A stretch of 64,000 bases of DNA from NCBI GenBank assembly GCA_028671895.1, contig CM053810.1, forward strand, positions 34,513,501 through 34,577,500. The letters run 5' to 3'. Both the position numbers and the translations under genes were made by a program. The DNA is from Oenanthe sinensis. Taxonomy: Eukaryota > Streptophyta > Magnoliopsida > Apiales > Apiaceae. Of the stretch, positions 47,701 to 58,803 are shown one piece after another. The stretch's first letter is position 1; the number at the start of each line of letters is the position of its first letter. A model generated the notes under the pieces. That model was not told the origin of the DNA. It did not search any database and was given only the letters and a program-made list of their open reading frames with translations.

Positions 47701-48280
47701 ACTTGGTGGAGTGAAGGGTCAAGGTCAAGCACTAATAAAGTTCCATGAATTAAGGATCATCTTTCCTTTTTCCATGTTTTAGGGAACTTGGTTCCTAACT
47801 CATAGTTACATGCTTGGTTGGCCTCATTAGGTTGCTAACAAGTCTAGTTTGCATGGCTTTGGTGTAATTTAATTGTCATCCCATGATTAACACTTAATCA
47901 TCCACGTAAGTTCGATTAATTCCGAAATCTTTTCGTCGTAGGAATTCCGTAGCGTAAATCCTTAATATTCCAAATACTCTAATTCGATTATAACCATTAA
48001 CTTTCTAAATTATAATCCTCTCGGTCATAACATAATTCTCTTATTCCTCGATATCACGTAAATTACGAAACAAATCGTAAAAGTGAAAATCTTCGAATTC
48101 CGACGGCTTTTGCATTCACTCATTTTCTTCATACAACAATACCACGTATTCGGTTTTTCCCTATTCCACCACTTACCTAGTGTGGGCTAAAAAGTTTTTC
48201 ATAATCCGTAGAATCACTATTCATCAGGGTTGTTTACGAATAAAATCAAAAAAATTCGTCCAAAAATCTGGGTTATTACC
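41734..48280 (-). mobile_element. Element E 5' LTR, split by a solo LTR
   Basis: Same 5-kb LTR as 32674-37672, interrupted at 45558-47101. Its outermost base on the right is C (48280) where the other LTR has A (37672), so the conserved terminal TG (minus strand) has become GG. Confidence 0.93.
45558..47101 (-). mobile_element. Solo LTR (1544 bp) inside E 5' LTR
   Basis: Termini are TGTTGGGTTCCG...CACTAACA, flanked by CATAC at 45553-45557 and 47102-47106. The uninterrupted sequence is seen in the other E LTR near 36495. Minus orientation is inferred from a TATA-like CATTATAAATAGATAATG (about 45943) and from the start TGTTAGTGTAGGTGCCCTAG. It is the product of LTR-LTR recombination of a former copia-type insertion. 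Confidence 0.9.
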
Positions 48281-48757
48281 GTTGATGCTAGGGTCATGTG
48301 GAGAATTATCAAGTTGAATGTGACTGAAGTCCACATCATTTATTTCTTCATTTATTCCATGAGAGATTTCTACATGTGAGTCCTCATGTGTATTTTCATT
48401 CTTTTCATTGTCAGATATTTTTGTTTCCACTTCATTTTCAAATCTCAAGGTGTCACAATTTTTACCTTTAAGACTCATAACAGGAAACTTGAAGTCATCA
48501 AAGGTTACATTAGTTCTCTTTATTAACTTTTAATGATCAATCACGTAAAATCTGTAGAAATCTTGGCTACAGAATATCCCATGAAAATACCTTAATATAC
48601 TTTAGATTCAAACTTTTTAAGTTGCTCAATGTATTCCTTGAGAACAAAACATTTGCCTCCAAACACATGAATATGTTTAACTAAAGGTTTTCTGTTAGTC
48701 ATAATGTGATAAGGAGTCTTTTTAACAGGCTTTGTGATGAGTGTCCTGTTTTGAGTT
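48281..48757 (-). pseudogene. Element C integrase C-terminus and linker
   Basis: Minus-strand KKTPYHIMTNRKP, then HIHVFGGKCFVLK, TNVTFDDFKFPVMSLKG, NCDTLRFENE, and SHIQLDNSPHDPSIN align with element I (62290-62720) with only scattered differences and two or three stops. It starts with the GTTGA duplication of E. At 48757 it is cut by the LTR start of F; the rest of C (integrase core, gag, 5' LTR) is not in the window. Confidence 0.88.
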
Positions 48758-49008
48758 TGTTGGTGAGATTACGAAGCTGTATGAATCATAATCGTAATAA
48801 CGCAACACTAGAACATGACAAGTAAATAATACTACGTCTACACGAAAATCTGGAAAAAATGAAGATAAGATAAATACAGTGAATCAAGATATTAGAAGAA
48901 GTTTTAAAGAGTACTACAGGTCACTGAAAAAATTTCATTAATATGATCACGCCTCAGTGGAGAATAATGTTTGAAGACTTTAAGGGTTTTAGAAGTGCTG
49001 AAGATTCA
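48758..49008 (+). mobile_element. Element F 5' LTR, first part
   Basis: Starts TGTTGGTGAGATTACG exactly where C ends (5 bp before it: GAGTT). The text changes character near 49008. I infer that it continues at ~54450, because that part ends in a regular LTR/PBS junction but has no LTR start of its own. Confidence 0.5.
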
Positions 49009-49290
49009 GTATATAAAAGTGTCACCAATGTCGTGTTGTGCAAAACAATAGCTCCATAAAACGGTTTTATAAAACTGTTGTTTGAATAGACTTCAGACAA
49101 TGTTGTAGAAAACCGTTGTTGAAATCAGACAAGTATTTTTTGTGAGGTATTATGTAAAACATTTTCAGACAACGGTACAATATTGTGTTGTCTATATGAG
49201 CTCATCCGACAATGCTTTTTGAATGTCATGTTGTGCAAACCAAGAGGTTTATACAACAGTTTTATTAAACCATAACTTTTAAACAAGAAA
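49009..49290 (+). mobile_element. CACTA-like subterminal repeat region
   Basis: Imperfect direct and inverted copies of CAGACAA(C/T)GGT and AACCGTTGTT(G/T)GAA (for example 49056, 49094, 49172) recall the subterminal repeats of plant CACTA transposons. No CACTACAAGAA terminus or transposase is seen, so this is a weak call. Confidence 0.3.
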
Positions 49291-49340
49291 GCATACTAAT
49301 AACTCTTATTTCAACCATAAAAGTATCTACTAATTATTAT

Positions 49341-49341
<1 letters not shown>

Positions 49342-49399
<58 letters not shown>
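49342..49399. repeat. (AT)n microsatellite
   Basis: About 29 AT dinucleotides, with a shorter (TG/TA) tract following to 49440. Confidence 0.98.
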
Positions 49400-49402
<3 letters not shown>

Positions 49403-49439
49403 AGTATGTGTGTGTATATATATATATTATATTAGTATG

Positions 49440-50780
49440 TGTATAAATATTTCATGTTTATTATATTATATATATGTACAAATAAATTAATCAAATTAAT
49501 ATAAAATAATTATATCACTATCATAAAAAAGTATATAAAACTAAAAATAAAATATCTATAATACATTATTATAATCAAACTTGTGATTTTTTGTAATCAT
49601 TTTGGTTAACTTTTTTTCAATATTATATTATATTTTAATCATATCATAAGTTTCATATACTTGTATTGAATATCGTATTGACAAAATAGTTGATAAAATT
49701 GTACCAAATATATACCCATCTTGATTTAACCATTGTCTAAATTATTTATTTTATTTAAATTTGTAATTCAATTTTAAGTATAATGAATATTATAATATTA
49801 TTATTCTCTCAATCATATTTTATTTTATTAAAATTTTATATAATATTTTGATAAAATATAAAATAATTTTAGTAAATATATAATATAAAAGAAATACAAC
49901 TATACATACACTCGATCTTCCCCCCTTTCCTTTGCCAAAATGTTTGATTTTCCCCCTAAAACCAATTTCCCCTCCCTCATACTCAAAACATAACACTAAA
50001 ATCACAATCTGACTCACAAACATCGCCCCTAACCCCGGGTTTTCAAACAAATTGACTTTCTCACCTCTCTCAAGAACCCTAGGTTAATCATTAGATTCTA
50101 TTTGCTTGTGGTTTAACTTCTATTTGCTTGTGATTTAGACTCTTTTTGCTTGTGGTTTAGTTTCCACTAGCTCCAATCAATTAGCTCGTACTCATATCTC
50201 TCGTATCTGGTGTTAAACGATTTGTTCATCTCAAATCAATTAATTGTTCAACTCGAAAGCTCCAATCGATCAGATGCTAGGATCGTGGTTTAGTAAGTGG
50301 GTAAATTATTGTATAAATTGTTTTGATTTAGTTTCACTTTGGTTGTTAATTAGGTCAAAATCCTAATTTTTTAAATTGATTTTTTCTTTTTTCTTTTAGT
50401 CGTTATTTGTTAGGGGTTTTTAGTTTGAATTAGCTCTGTCTGGTGTGAGCGATTTTTATTTTATTTCCAAGATAAAGTGTGTTATGAGTTATACATGATG
50501 ATTGTTTAGCATGTGTTGTGATATAGTTGTTGTCTGCTGTTTAAGATGTATATTTTTGACTATTCTAGAAAACGAGAACCAACCAGGGTGCAAAACGGTT
50601 CAAAATAGTAAGGATATAAAAAGGGTATCGGCTTGTGGGATACTAGGTAGACCATTACTTTAAAGGTATTTGCAAAAATTTAGGCACTGAATTTAATTTC
50701 GTAAAGAGTAAGTAGTAGTGTTTCAGTATTTAGTATCCAATCACGCCAATGATTTGTTTTTGACTACCCAATAGAATGTT
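49440..50780. other. AT-rich stretch without recognisable genes
   Basis: Very AT-rich to 49890. It then becomes pyrimidine-rich (49910-50090) and contains three copies of a TTTGCTTGTGGTTTA-like word (50100-50160). This could be a promoter and 5' leader of the fragment downstream, but no start codon in a meaningful frame was found. Confidence 0.4.
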
Positions 50781-50799
50781 TGGGACAACGTATGACTCC

Positions 50800-51270
50800 A
50801 TGAGTGTACCAAATGATCTTACATTATAGGCTCATGGTTCCCTTATTTTAGAGGTACATTCTATCCAATGTGCCTAACTCGTATGTATAGATATACTTGG
50901 AGATCATGATGTACATTGTCAAAAATAGCTCGGATTCAAGTATCGTCATGATACGGTTAGAGATTTATTGTTTGATGTACTTTGGGGCGGAGATTCCAAT
51001 TAAATAGGAGGCGCTAGTCAAATTTGGAGGCTGATGTTTTGCTGTTGGGATTCAGGGAAATGTACTTGTATTGATCTTACTGAGATATCTCCTTTAAGAA
51101 AATTTATTTTGTAAGGTAATATATATAGTTTTTAAAGAAACAACTAAAGCATCAGAGGTAAAAGTGCATAAACACGATCGGGCATATAGAGATTATCAAT
51201 ACAGTTTTATGCCATTTACCTTTGACACATTCAGATTTTTTGCTTCTGATGTGGTTACATGTTTACCTCA
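50800..51270 (+). pseudogene. Fragment of plant RT-associated protein (GDHxxHC / RHDxVRD / DLTxxSP family)
   Basis: Plus-strand pieces in order: DILGDHDVHC (50885-50920), FKYRHDTVRDLLFDVLWGG (50935-50990), LEADVLLLGF (51020-51050), then one frame over CTCIDLTEISPL (51065-51100), and VHKHDRAYRDYQYSFMPFTF (51160-51220) with DTFRFFASDVV. Spacing and residues match a widespread plant protein family, often annotated as RT-like or auxilin-like, that ends with a possible nuclease-like domain. At least one frameshift and two stops occur. Function is unknown to me; the identification is from memory of the family pattern. Confidence 0.6.
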
Positions 51271-51552
51271 TACATATGAAACTTAGACTTTTATAAATTT
51301 TATTATATATTTGAAAATATTAATTAATAAAAAATTTATTGTTGATGGAAGAGATTTGTAAAAAAAAAAGTGTAGAGATTAGTTAAGTGGCGAGGTTCTT
51401 GGCTACCAAAACGATGTTAACAACCGAATTCCATTGACTATGAATGGCTGCTTGATTTTGATTAAGACTAGGTTTGCTGGATTTTTAGAGATCAAGGATA
51501 TAAGGGATTAAGTTCACTAATCACTAATTTGTATTGTATATGACTCGTACCC

Positions 51553-52987
51553 TGTTCACACTTTATTCACGCAAGAGAACGTGGTCACAAGTAATACAGT
51601 AATAAGTAGGATACGTTCCTACAGAGACTCGACTTGCTTACGTTTAGTTCACTTATGCACCAGAATATGGTTATGTTTCACTGCTAAGAAAATAAACAAT
51701 TGGAGTTTTGATTACACTAATAATTGAAACTTAACGAATTACTTATATGAAATAAACATGGGATTTTAACTTCATTAACTATCTCATCTAGAATCTTATG
51801 CCTTTTCAACCTAGCATGTGAAAGTGATGATAACTGATCAGACCCTCTAAACTGATAAACGCCAACTTTCGTTGTGCGCATACCATCCTAATGAACATCC
51901 ACAAATGATAGAAGTCAATTAGTCAACCACTATACTTAGTCCCTATATGTCTATAGAGATAGAAAACATAATGGCTTAAGCACAAACATCCATAAAATCA
52001 CATAGTCAGTGCAAGACGGTTAGAATTACACAACAAATTAATACATGCCCTCAACATGCAAAAACCTATGCTAGCATGGCATGTTCTAAACACTAGATCC
52101 ACTTTCGCATTCACGAGGGTTTAACAAACAATCATAAATGTTCGCGACGCATTTACAATGAATAAGCTTAACCATACTAGGATATCCATAACAATCACAC
52201 ACTTTGGCATAAAAACAATCAATATCTAGAATTGATAGAAAAATCCATTAAAATCCCATGACAACGATTAGCCCATAATTGGGCTAGCCACCATCATGGG
52301 TTCAATTGAAAACATGATAGACAAACAATTATAAATAATCTACTAATTTTAATTGCAAGAGTAAAAGAAACAACCGATCATCCACGTGTAGAAAATTACA
52401 AAAGAAAATAGTTCGAACTAAATCACCTAAGAATGTTGATGACCTAATTCTTCCTTGGTGGCTCACAAAGTACTACTATTCTATGATACGATAATAATAA
52501 AACTTGCTCTATAAAAATTAATCATCCTTATGTTCTTATACTAGGTTACATAAAAAAACAAATATCCATGGGCTTGCTTCTTTCTGGGCCTCGAAATCTG
52601 ACTAAACTGCAAAATCAGTAACTTAAACTCGGCTGGGGCGTGGGGGCGCTTGAAAGGGCGCGGGCGCACCTGCTTAAAGGAGCGCGGGCGCGCTTGTTGA
52701 AGGGAGGGCGCGCTTGCTGCTTCTGCCCTGCAGTTGAATTCCTTGCATCGTTGCTCCTTTAGCGACTCGTCTCGCCTTCTCTCGATCTCAACTCAAGCCT
52801 TGACCTTCCTCCGTTTAATTCCTAGCTCATATACCACCAATTTATGCAATTATTCATTAAACCTGCTTTGCCCGGTAATCTGCACACCAAAGACACAAAA
52901 CACATCAAAAGACACTAAATACTTGGGCACAAGCGATCAATTTAAGCCGAATTGGAACGTATATAGTGGACAAAAAGTCCACTAACA
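51553..52987 (-). mobile_element. Solo LTR H (1435 bp)
   Basis: Termini are TGTTCACACTTTATTC...GTCCACTAACA. Flanks are TACCC at 51548-51552 and 52988-52992. The minus-strand 3' end contains GAGTCTCTGTAGGAACGTA, which resembles the end of gypsy Tat/Athila-type LTRs, so minus orientation is likely. A GC-rich stretch with GGCGCGGGCGC words lies at 52634-52710. Confidence 0.88.
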
Positions 52988-53202
52988 TACCCTTGAAAAG
53001 TGTCTACATGGGGATCAAGTTGATTTAGTAAAAAGTTTTGGCCTCTTACATATCTAAATTAGCGAGTGTTTGAATATTATTAAAACTCTATCAAATTGTA
53101 TTTGAGGTTTAAAACGTGTCCTAACTCATATACACCTCTTATTTCATAAAAAATGATAATTATACATCGTGTATATATATATAGAGTCATACTCAAATAG
53201 AA

Positions 53203-54448
53203 AATAACTTAAATGAGAAATAGAAAACCTTATCATTATACCTGCCGCACCCACACACAAATTATATACACCCTCACACACACACAATCACATCTATTCT
53301 CCTCCGTTTTTAATTTGATTTTTCCCATCAATTGGCAAAGTTTTTTTCAAATCTAACTTCACCACATTTTTTTTCATCTCCCAACGATCAATTTTCATAC
53401 CATATGTGCTATATTTCGGCAAATATAATTTATAATTAAAATAAATTCGTCACTTATCAGATTCAAACTTCAATCACTAAATAATATTACAGAAACCACT
53501 AATTTGTATTATAGAAATCACTAATTTGTATTACAGAAATCACTAAATTATATATCCTGGGTACACAAAAAATAATGGAAATCGTCGAAAAAATAAAAGT
53601 CACCGGAATATATCAGATATGATATGCAAACTGATTGTTGGGAGATGGAGAAAAATGTGGTGAAGTTAGATTTGAAAAAAACTTTACTAATTAACGGGAA
53701 AAATCAAATTAAAAACGGAGGGATTATGTGGGATTGGGTGTATGAGGGTGTATTTGATTTGTGTGTGGATGTTCCCCCTTGCCATTAGATTATATTGAAT
53801 ATGTGGTGTAGATCTTATTTTCGATTCAAATAGAAAATAACTTAGAATCGAAAATAGAAAATAAGATCTACACCACATATTCAATCTAATCTAATGGCAA
53901 GGGGGAACATCCACACACAAATCAAATACACCCTCATACACCCAATCCCACATAATCCCTCCGTTTTTAATTTGATTTTTCCCGTTAATTAGTGAAGTTT
54001 TTTTCAAATCTAACTTCACCACATTTTTCTCCATCTCCCAACAATCAGTTTGCATATCATATGTGATATATTCCTGTGACTTTTATTTTTTCGGCGATTT
54101 CCATTATTTTTTGTGTACCCAGGATATATAATTTAGTGATTTCTATAATACAAATTAGTGGTTTCTGTAATATTATTTAGTGATTGAAGTTTGAATCTGA
54201 TAAGTGACGAATTTATTTTAATTATAAATTATATTTGCCGAAATATAGCACATATGGTATGAAAACTGATCGTTGGGAGATGAAAAAAAATGTGGTGAAG
54301 TTAGATTTGAAAAAAACTTTGCCAATTGATGGGAAAAATCAAATTAAAAATGGAGGAGAATATATGGGATTGTGTGTGTGAGGGTGTATATAATTTGTGT
54401 GTGGGTGCGGCAGGTATAATGATAAGGTTTTCTATTTCTCATTTAAGC
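53203..54448. repeat. Foldback element: two ~620-bp inverted arms with 17-bp loop
   Basis: Arm 1 (53203-53827) and arm 2 (53845-54448) are reverse complements with few mismatches. Outer ends are CTTAAATGAGAAATAG and CTATTTCTCATTTAAG. At the centre TCTTATTTTCGATTC faces GAATCGAAAATA. The loop 53828-53844 repeats the words AAATAGAAAATAACTTA found just outside arm 1 (53195-53210). An extra 7 bp (about 53855-53862) lies in arm 2. No coding potential is seen. Confidence 0.92.
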
Positions 54449-55726
54449 TATAGCATTGATTGGAGATAGACAGTGTTCGAAGCATATGAATCTGGAAGAA
54501 TTGAGGACAGAGTAAAGACAAAGGTTAAAGAAAAAAGTTGTAGTCTTGAAGTTATACTCACTGAAAGAAGTTCGTTTGTATATTAAAGCGTTAGTGAAGA
54601 ACAGAGAATGAAGTATTCAAGATTAAGGTAGTAATGAAGACATTGTCTAAGTTCTAGATAAGATTCTAGTGAAAGTACTATGTTTATTTATAATCAGTTC
54701 TCGAAGTAATAAAGAACTGCAACACTGATGTCATTTGAATTTAAATGAGATGTGAAGATCAGGATCGGTGTTATTCGTTTGTGAACCAAACTAGTCATTA
54801 AACGTCAACACGAAAGATAATGACAATTACATCTATGAAGTAGAGCATTGGCTAATTGTGTGGAGTGAAGGAAATGGAAGAAAAGGGCCGAGGATTGAAG
54901 CGCTTGTAAAGGTTCAAGGGTTCAAAGAAAAACAACTGAACAACTCAATAGTCAAACAACCGAACAGCTCAACAGCCAAACTGCAAGCGACCAAACCGCA
55001 AGTAACCAAAGTGAAGAAGTGTCAAATTTTAATGACTAAATGGTAGTTTGACCATTTCACCACCAAAGTGTCGACATGGAATATGTTGATTTTAATTCTA
55101 AGGCATATATATGGAATTAAAATTTGACACTCACAAATGTAGTTTAATTATTGTAAAGCCTATACAGTATAAACAAATGAATTTAATTCATTTGGTGTGA
55201 GAGGATACACACAACCACACAAAGAGATACAAAGAAAAACAGAAGCCGGAGAAGAAGAGATACAAAGCTATACAAATAACTTATTCACCGAAGTTTATAA
55301 TCTAGCTGGTTCATTATGTTGTAAATATACAAGGCTATTATAAAACACTCTTTATTAGATTGATTTACTTTTTTACATACACAGATCTATACATTGTAAT
55401 AGGAATCAGTCAGATCTCTTTGTTGTAGCGAAGAACTAATTTGTTCTTCGAAAACCGGTTCATTAAAATCGGGTGTAGAACCCCTCTAGGTTTATATACG
55501 AAAGATATATTCCCCAAAACTTGTCTCGTTATTTACTTGCTAATTTTCTAGATCTTAAATGTTCTTTGATAAAAAGAGAAAATTAGTAAGTTAGCCTCCT
55601 AAACACTATAAGAACTCGAACCCTCAACAAAATCAATAATTTATTTATCAGCGAATTCTGAAAAAGATTTAAATTATTATGAGTATCGTATTCAACCCTC
55701 CTTCTATGATAATTCAGGACCTAACA
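54449..55726 (+). mobile_element. Element F 5' LTR, second part
   Basis: Ends TTCAACCCTCCTTCTATGAT...CAGGACCTAACA, the same style of LTR terminus as in D and J. It shares with D the segment GTGAACCA(A/G)AC(T/C)AGT...GTCAACA and the block ATTTACTTGCTAATTTTCTA...CTTAAATGTT. It begins right after the foldback arm. Confidence 0.7.
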
Positions 55727-55728
55727 AT

Positions 55729-55740
55729 TGGTATCAGAGC
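55729..55740 (+). other. Primer-binding site of element F
   Basis: TGGTATCAGAGC, a perfect initiator Met tRNA complement, 2 nt after the LTR end; followed by TCGCTGATTGATATACAAAT as in element D. Confidence 0.9.
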
Positions 55741-56060
55741 TCGCTGATTGATATACAAATCAAGTAGTTTATAAACAAGTGTGGTAGCATTGTTAGAAGA
55801 TATAACAAGTTAGACTATTTTTCTTGAATCAACTGTTCAGCCTTAGAGCACTTTGTTAGAACAGTTGGTTTATCTTCTAACTTTGTAAAAACGAAGCAAG
55901 GTTTATTTTAACCATCAGTAATTTTAAATCTCTTTGTTATATTTAATTTTCAGTCTTTAATTTGTTCAAACACATTCTCTCTAATTCTCAAACATCAGTA
56001 ACAAATATTAAAATAAAAAAGCTTTAATATTTGTATTCAACCCCACTTCTACAAATATTG
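55741..56060 (+). mobile_element. Element F leader joined to another LTR-like end
   Basis: After ~40 bp of leader similar to D, the sequence looks like R/U5 of an LTR and runs to TTTGTATTCAACCCCACTTCTACAAATATT (~56030-56060, two overlapping words), an LTR-end signature without a following PBS. Gag and pol of F are absent, so F is internally deleted or recombined. Confidence 0.45.
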
Positions 56061-57459
56061 GCATAGTTATGGGAAATAACAGTTGTGAGCTTTAAGTTAC
56101 CTTTTCCTAGTCAAGAGAGAGTGAATTCTTGGCATTCCGATTGTTTATCTACACCTCTTATACATATGCTAATTTATACAAGCTCTTCTCATTTAAATAG
56201 TTAAACATATATTGAGATTCTTTTTGTGCTAAAGTTTATCTACACCTCTAATACATATGCTAGTTTATTTGTACCAAAGTTTTAGTTTAAGAACATTATA
56301 AACCAGTTTAGATGATTTTTAAAACTTAACCATATAAACAATTATTGTTTTCCTATTAACAGTTCTGACCAGCCCCACTTCAGAGCCTATAACTTCATTT
56401 AGATTTTTTCAATTTATTCAATTCTTTTTTGAGTAAACTAGACATTCAGGATTATGACATATCAAAAGTTCATTATATAATATGAAATTTTCAATTTACA
56501 GAAAAATTCTAAAGTCTGCCCTGCTGCATTTTCAAAAACAACTTGATTAGATCATGTTCAATTGGCTCTATTTCAATATCCTAATGTCTGATGAATAAAA
56601 CATTTTACATACTTAAACTTCAAAGATAAACCTACAACTTTCATTCTTTGTCCTACAAGTAATTATGTATTTAAAACCCTTTCAAACTATGCCTTCATTT
56701 TGTATGTTCATATTATAACAGAGCATAATAAACATATGGTTCATCTTTATTTAATGTTAATATATTTCCAATACCCCTTACCTATAGTGTTGAGTCATCA
56801 TCTTTACCTGACAACCGACCATCAGTACGAGGGAGGTCAAAACACATTAGAGGGTCATCATACAACTAACTGCATAATACTAAAGGATAATTATTCAATT
56901 AACTCCAACCTTACTAGCTCTTGACTAATTAAAATGCTAACCAGATTCTCATGAATAAATAAAAAACAATTTGCACTGCCAATACACATTAAGTCTCGAA
57001 ATCCCAAATCAAATATAAATACTAAAGATTATCCATGTGTCAAGCCTTGAAAGGATAAAAAACAAGGAAAATCAAATTACAATATATCATTAAAATATAA
57101 CAGACACATAGTAGAGGGAGATAAATATAAATGAAATCACAGAGGCAGATAAAATTGCATAACTTATATTTATCATGAATATGAAATAATAGAACAAACA
57201 CAACGACATAGCTCATTTGGTTTCAATGTCTCTGATTAAAACACGAACACAAATATAAATAAATGTAGTTGTTTCCCTTACAATCTAGCAATTTATATTC
57301 AAAACTTTTCAAATTCATGTAATCAAACCTAAACAATAAATTAAACTATACTAAAGGATCCTATTAGAAAAAAACAAGAAACAAAAACCACACTGCGAAA
57401 CCAAGATAAATGCACATCGATTGTACCTGCACCACAATGATCCCTTAACATAAACACAA
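56061..57459. other. AT-rich unassigned DNA, possible low-copy host sequence
   Basis: No retroelement motif is seen. A 33-bp direct repeat (GTTTATCTACACCTCTTATAC-like, split by 89 bp) occurs near 56147 and 56236. On the minus strand GGTGCAG|GTACAAT (about 57430) has the form of a 5' splice site. A gene intron is possible but unproven. Confidence 0.3.
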
Positions 57460-58748
57460 TGTTGGACTAAATCAAGCCTATTATATGTAATTATTTATCT
57501 TGCTATAAAATATTTAGAACTTCTATAATAGGGTAGTGACTTAGACATTTCTATGCATTACTGCAGATAGAAGTTTGATCAGATTGTAATTCCAAGTTAT
57601 AATTAAAACCAAAGAATAAAGTCTGTTAGAATATTCAAGTTGAATCATGCAACAAGACAAAGAAGCCTTATTGAATAAATAAGGAATGCAGTCTGAGAAT
57701 TCGACTAAGGCAAATGCACATTCGAGAAGTCACCCTTTCGAGAAGTCAGGAATATGCAACTAGTCAAGAAGTCTCAAAACACTCATTGGCTCAGTATTCG
57801 ATCGAGAAGTATCCATTCGAGAAGTCAAGATATTAAAGTCAATCGAGTAGTGTGAAATGTTACACATTCGAGAAGTCCAGAAAATCAATTCGAGAAGTTA
57901 GCAAAAGGAGCATTCGAGAAGTGGTAGAGCTGAACTAATCGAGAAGTCTCAATTTCAAAGCATTCATTTGAGAAGTCTAATCTAATCGAGAAGTCATCAA
58001 ATACAGTATGCGATCGAGAAGTCTAAACATTGGAGAAGTCAGCAATTCAAGGACTAATCGAGAAGTCACAGCTAGTATTCAATCGAGAAGTCAATCACCA
58101 TGAATTCTCGAAGCAATTTCAACACAGTACTCGACTATTCCAATTAGCTATTTTCAAGGAGAATTGCAGAAAAACAAGACAAATAATTTATAGCTCTGTC
58201 TTTGCAGGACAAGTCAAGCATGTAAAGATGGAGACAAGACTACAATGAAGCTAGAAATATATGCAAGACCAGTGACAGAAGATATAAAGTTGAACGTAGT
58301 AGACTGTCAAAACAGTGTTAGCTAGAAATAGATATTAGTCAAATGTAAATTATTTCTTGTCTACTTCTAGTTTTAATTAAACTGTCTTATGTGAGCATGT
58401 GTAACATGTTGTCTGTATAATTTATGCACAACCTCATTTGACAGTGTCATTGAAAGAGTTTTAAAAGTGTATTCACACATTTGTAATCTTCCTAGAACAA
58501 GAAGATGAAATTCATGTTGAATTTCAGATTGTAGCAAAGATTCATTCTAATACAATTAGATTGAAAGTTATATTTGATGTTATTACTTATTTCTTTATGT
58601 TCTTGAAAAACACCAAGCTTGTTTCAATAAATCCTTGAAACAAACAATCTAAAAGTTCATCATAGTTTTATCATAAAAAGAGTAAAAGTCTTGAAGTATA
58701 CATTCACCCCCCCCCTCTGTAAACTTCTGGGACTCCTTATTCCTAACA
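57460..58748 (+). mobile_element. Element I 5' LTR (1289 bp)
   Basis: TGTTGGACTAAATC...TTCCTAACA. Contains the TCGAGAAGTC array and a C10-like tract near 58707 just before the end. Confidence 0.92.
57717..58094 (+). promoter_or_regulatory. TCGAGAAGTC motif array in U3 of I
   Basis: Twelve exact CGAGAAGT words and about four near-copies lie in 378 bp. Six of them read TTCGAGAA, i.e. TTCnnGAA, the half-pair core of a heat-shock element; the others read ATCGAGAA. No second GAA unit at the right spacing follows, so the heat-shock reading is tentative. Confidence 0.75.
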
Positions 58749-58750
58749 AG

Positions 58751-58762
58751 TGGTATCAGAGC
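58751..58762 (+). other. Primer-binding site of element I
   Basis: TGGTATCAGAGC, a perfect initiator Met tRNA complement, 2 nt after the LTR. Confidence 0.95.
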
Positions 58763-58803
58763 TCAGGCTGCTAACATACATACAGTCTAAAAGATCAAGA
58801 AAA

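Larger units (their letters stand above)
32674..48280 (-). mobile_element. Element E: full-length gypsy chromovirus with 5-kb LTRs
   Basis: It has two near-identical LTRs (32674-37672; 41734-48280 including a nested solo LTR). On the minus strand each starts TGTAATAACCCAG and ends GGGGCATCACA. An initiator Met PBS, a polypurine tract and the 5-bp duplication GTTGA on both sides are present. The interior is only 4.06 kb and highly decayed. LTR start, length and RT type suggest the Tekay/Del group of chromoviruses (inference). It is inserted in the linker of C, 79 bp from D. Confidence 0.93.

Noticed and set aside
50100..50500. Promoter and first exon/intron of a host gene
   Set aside because: Pyrimidine-rich leader-like sequence is present, but no start codon leads into a meaningful frame and no splice pair could be defended.
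51553..52987. Plus-strand ORF 52734-52985 as a gene
   Set aside because: It lies wholly inside solo LTR H and has no recognisable motif.
49009..54450. A complete CACTA transposon between the two parts of the F LTR
   Set aside because: Subterminal-like repeats occur only at the left; no CACTA termini, 3-bp duplication or transposase were found.
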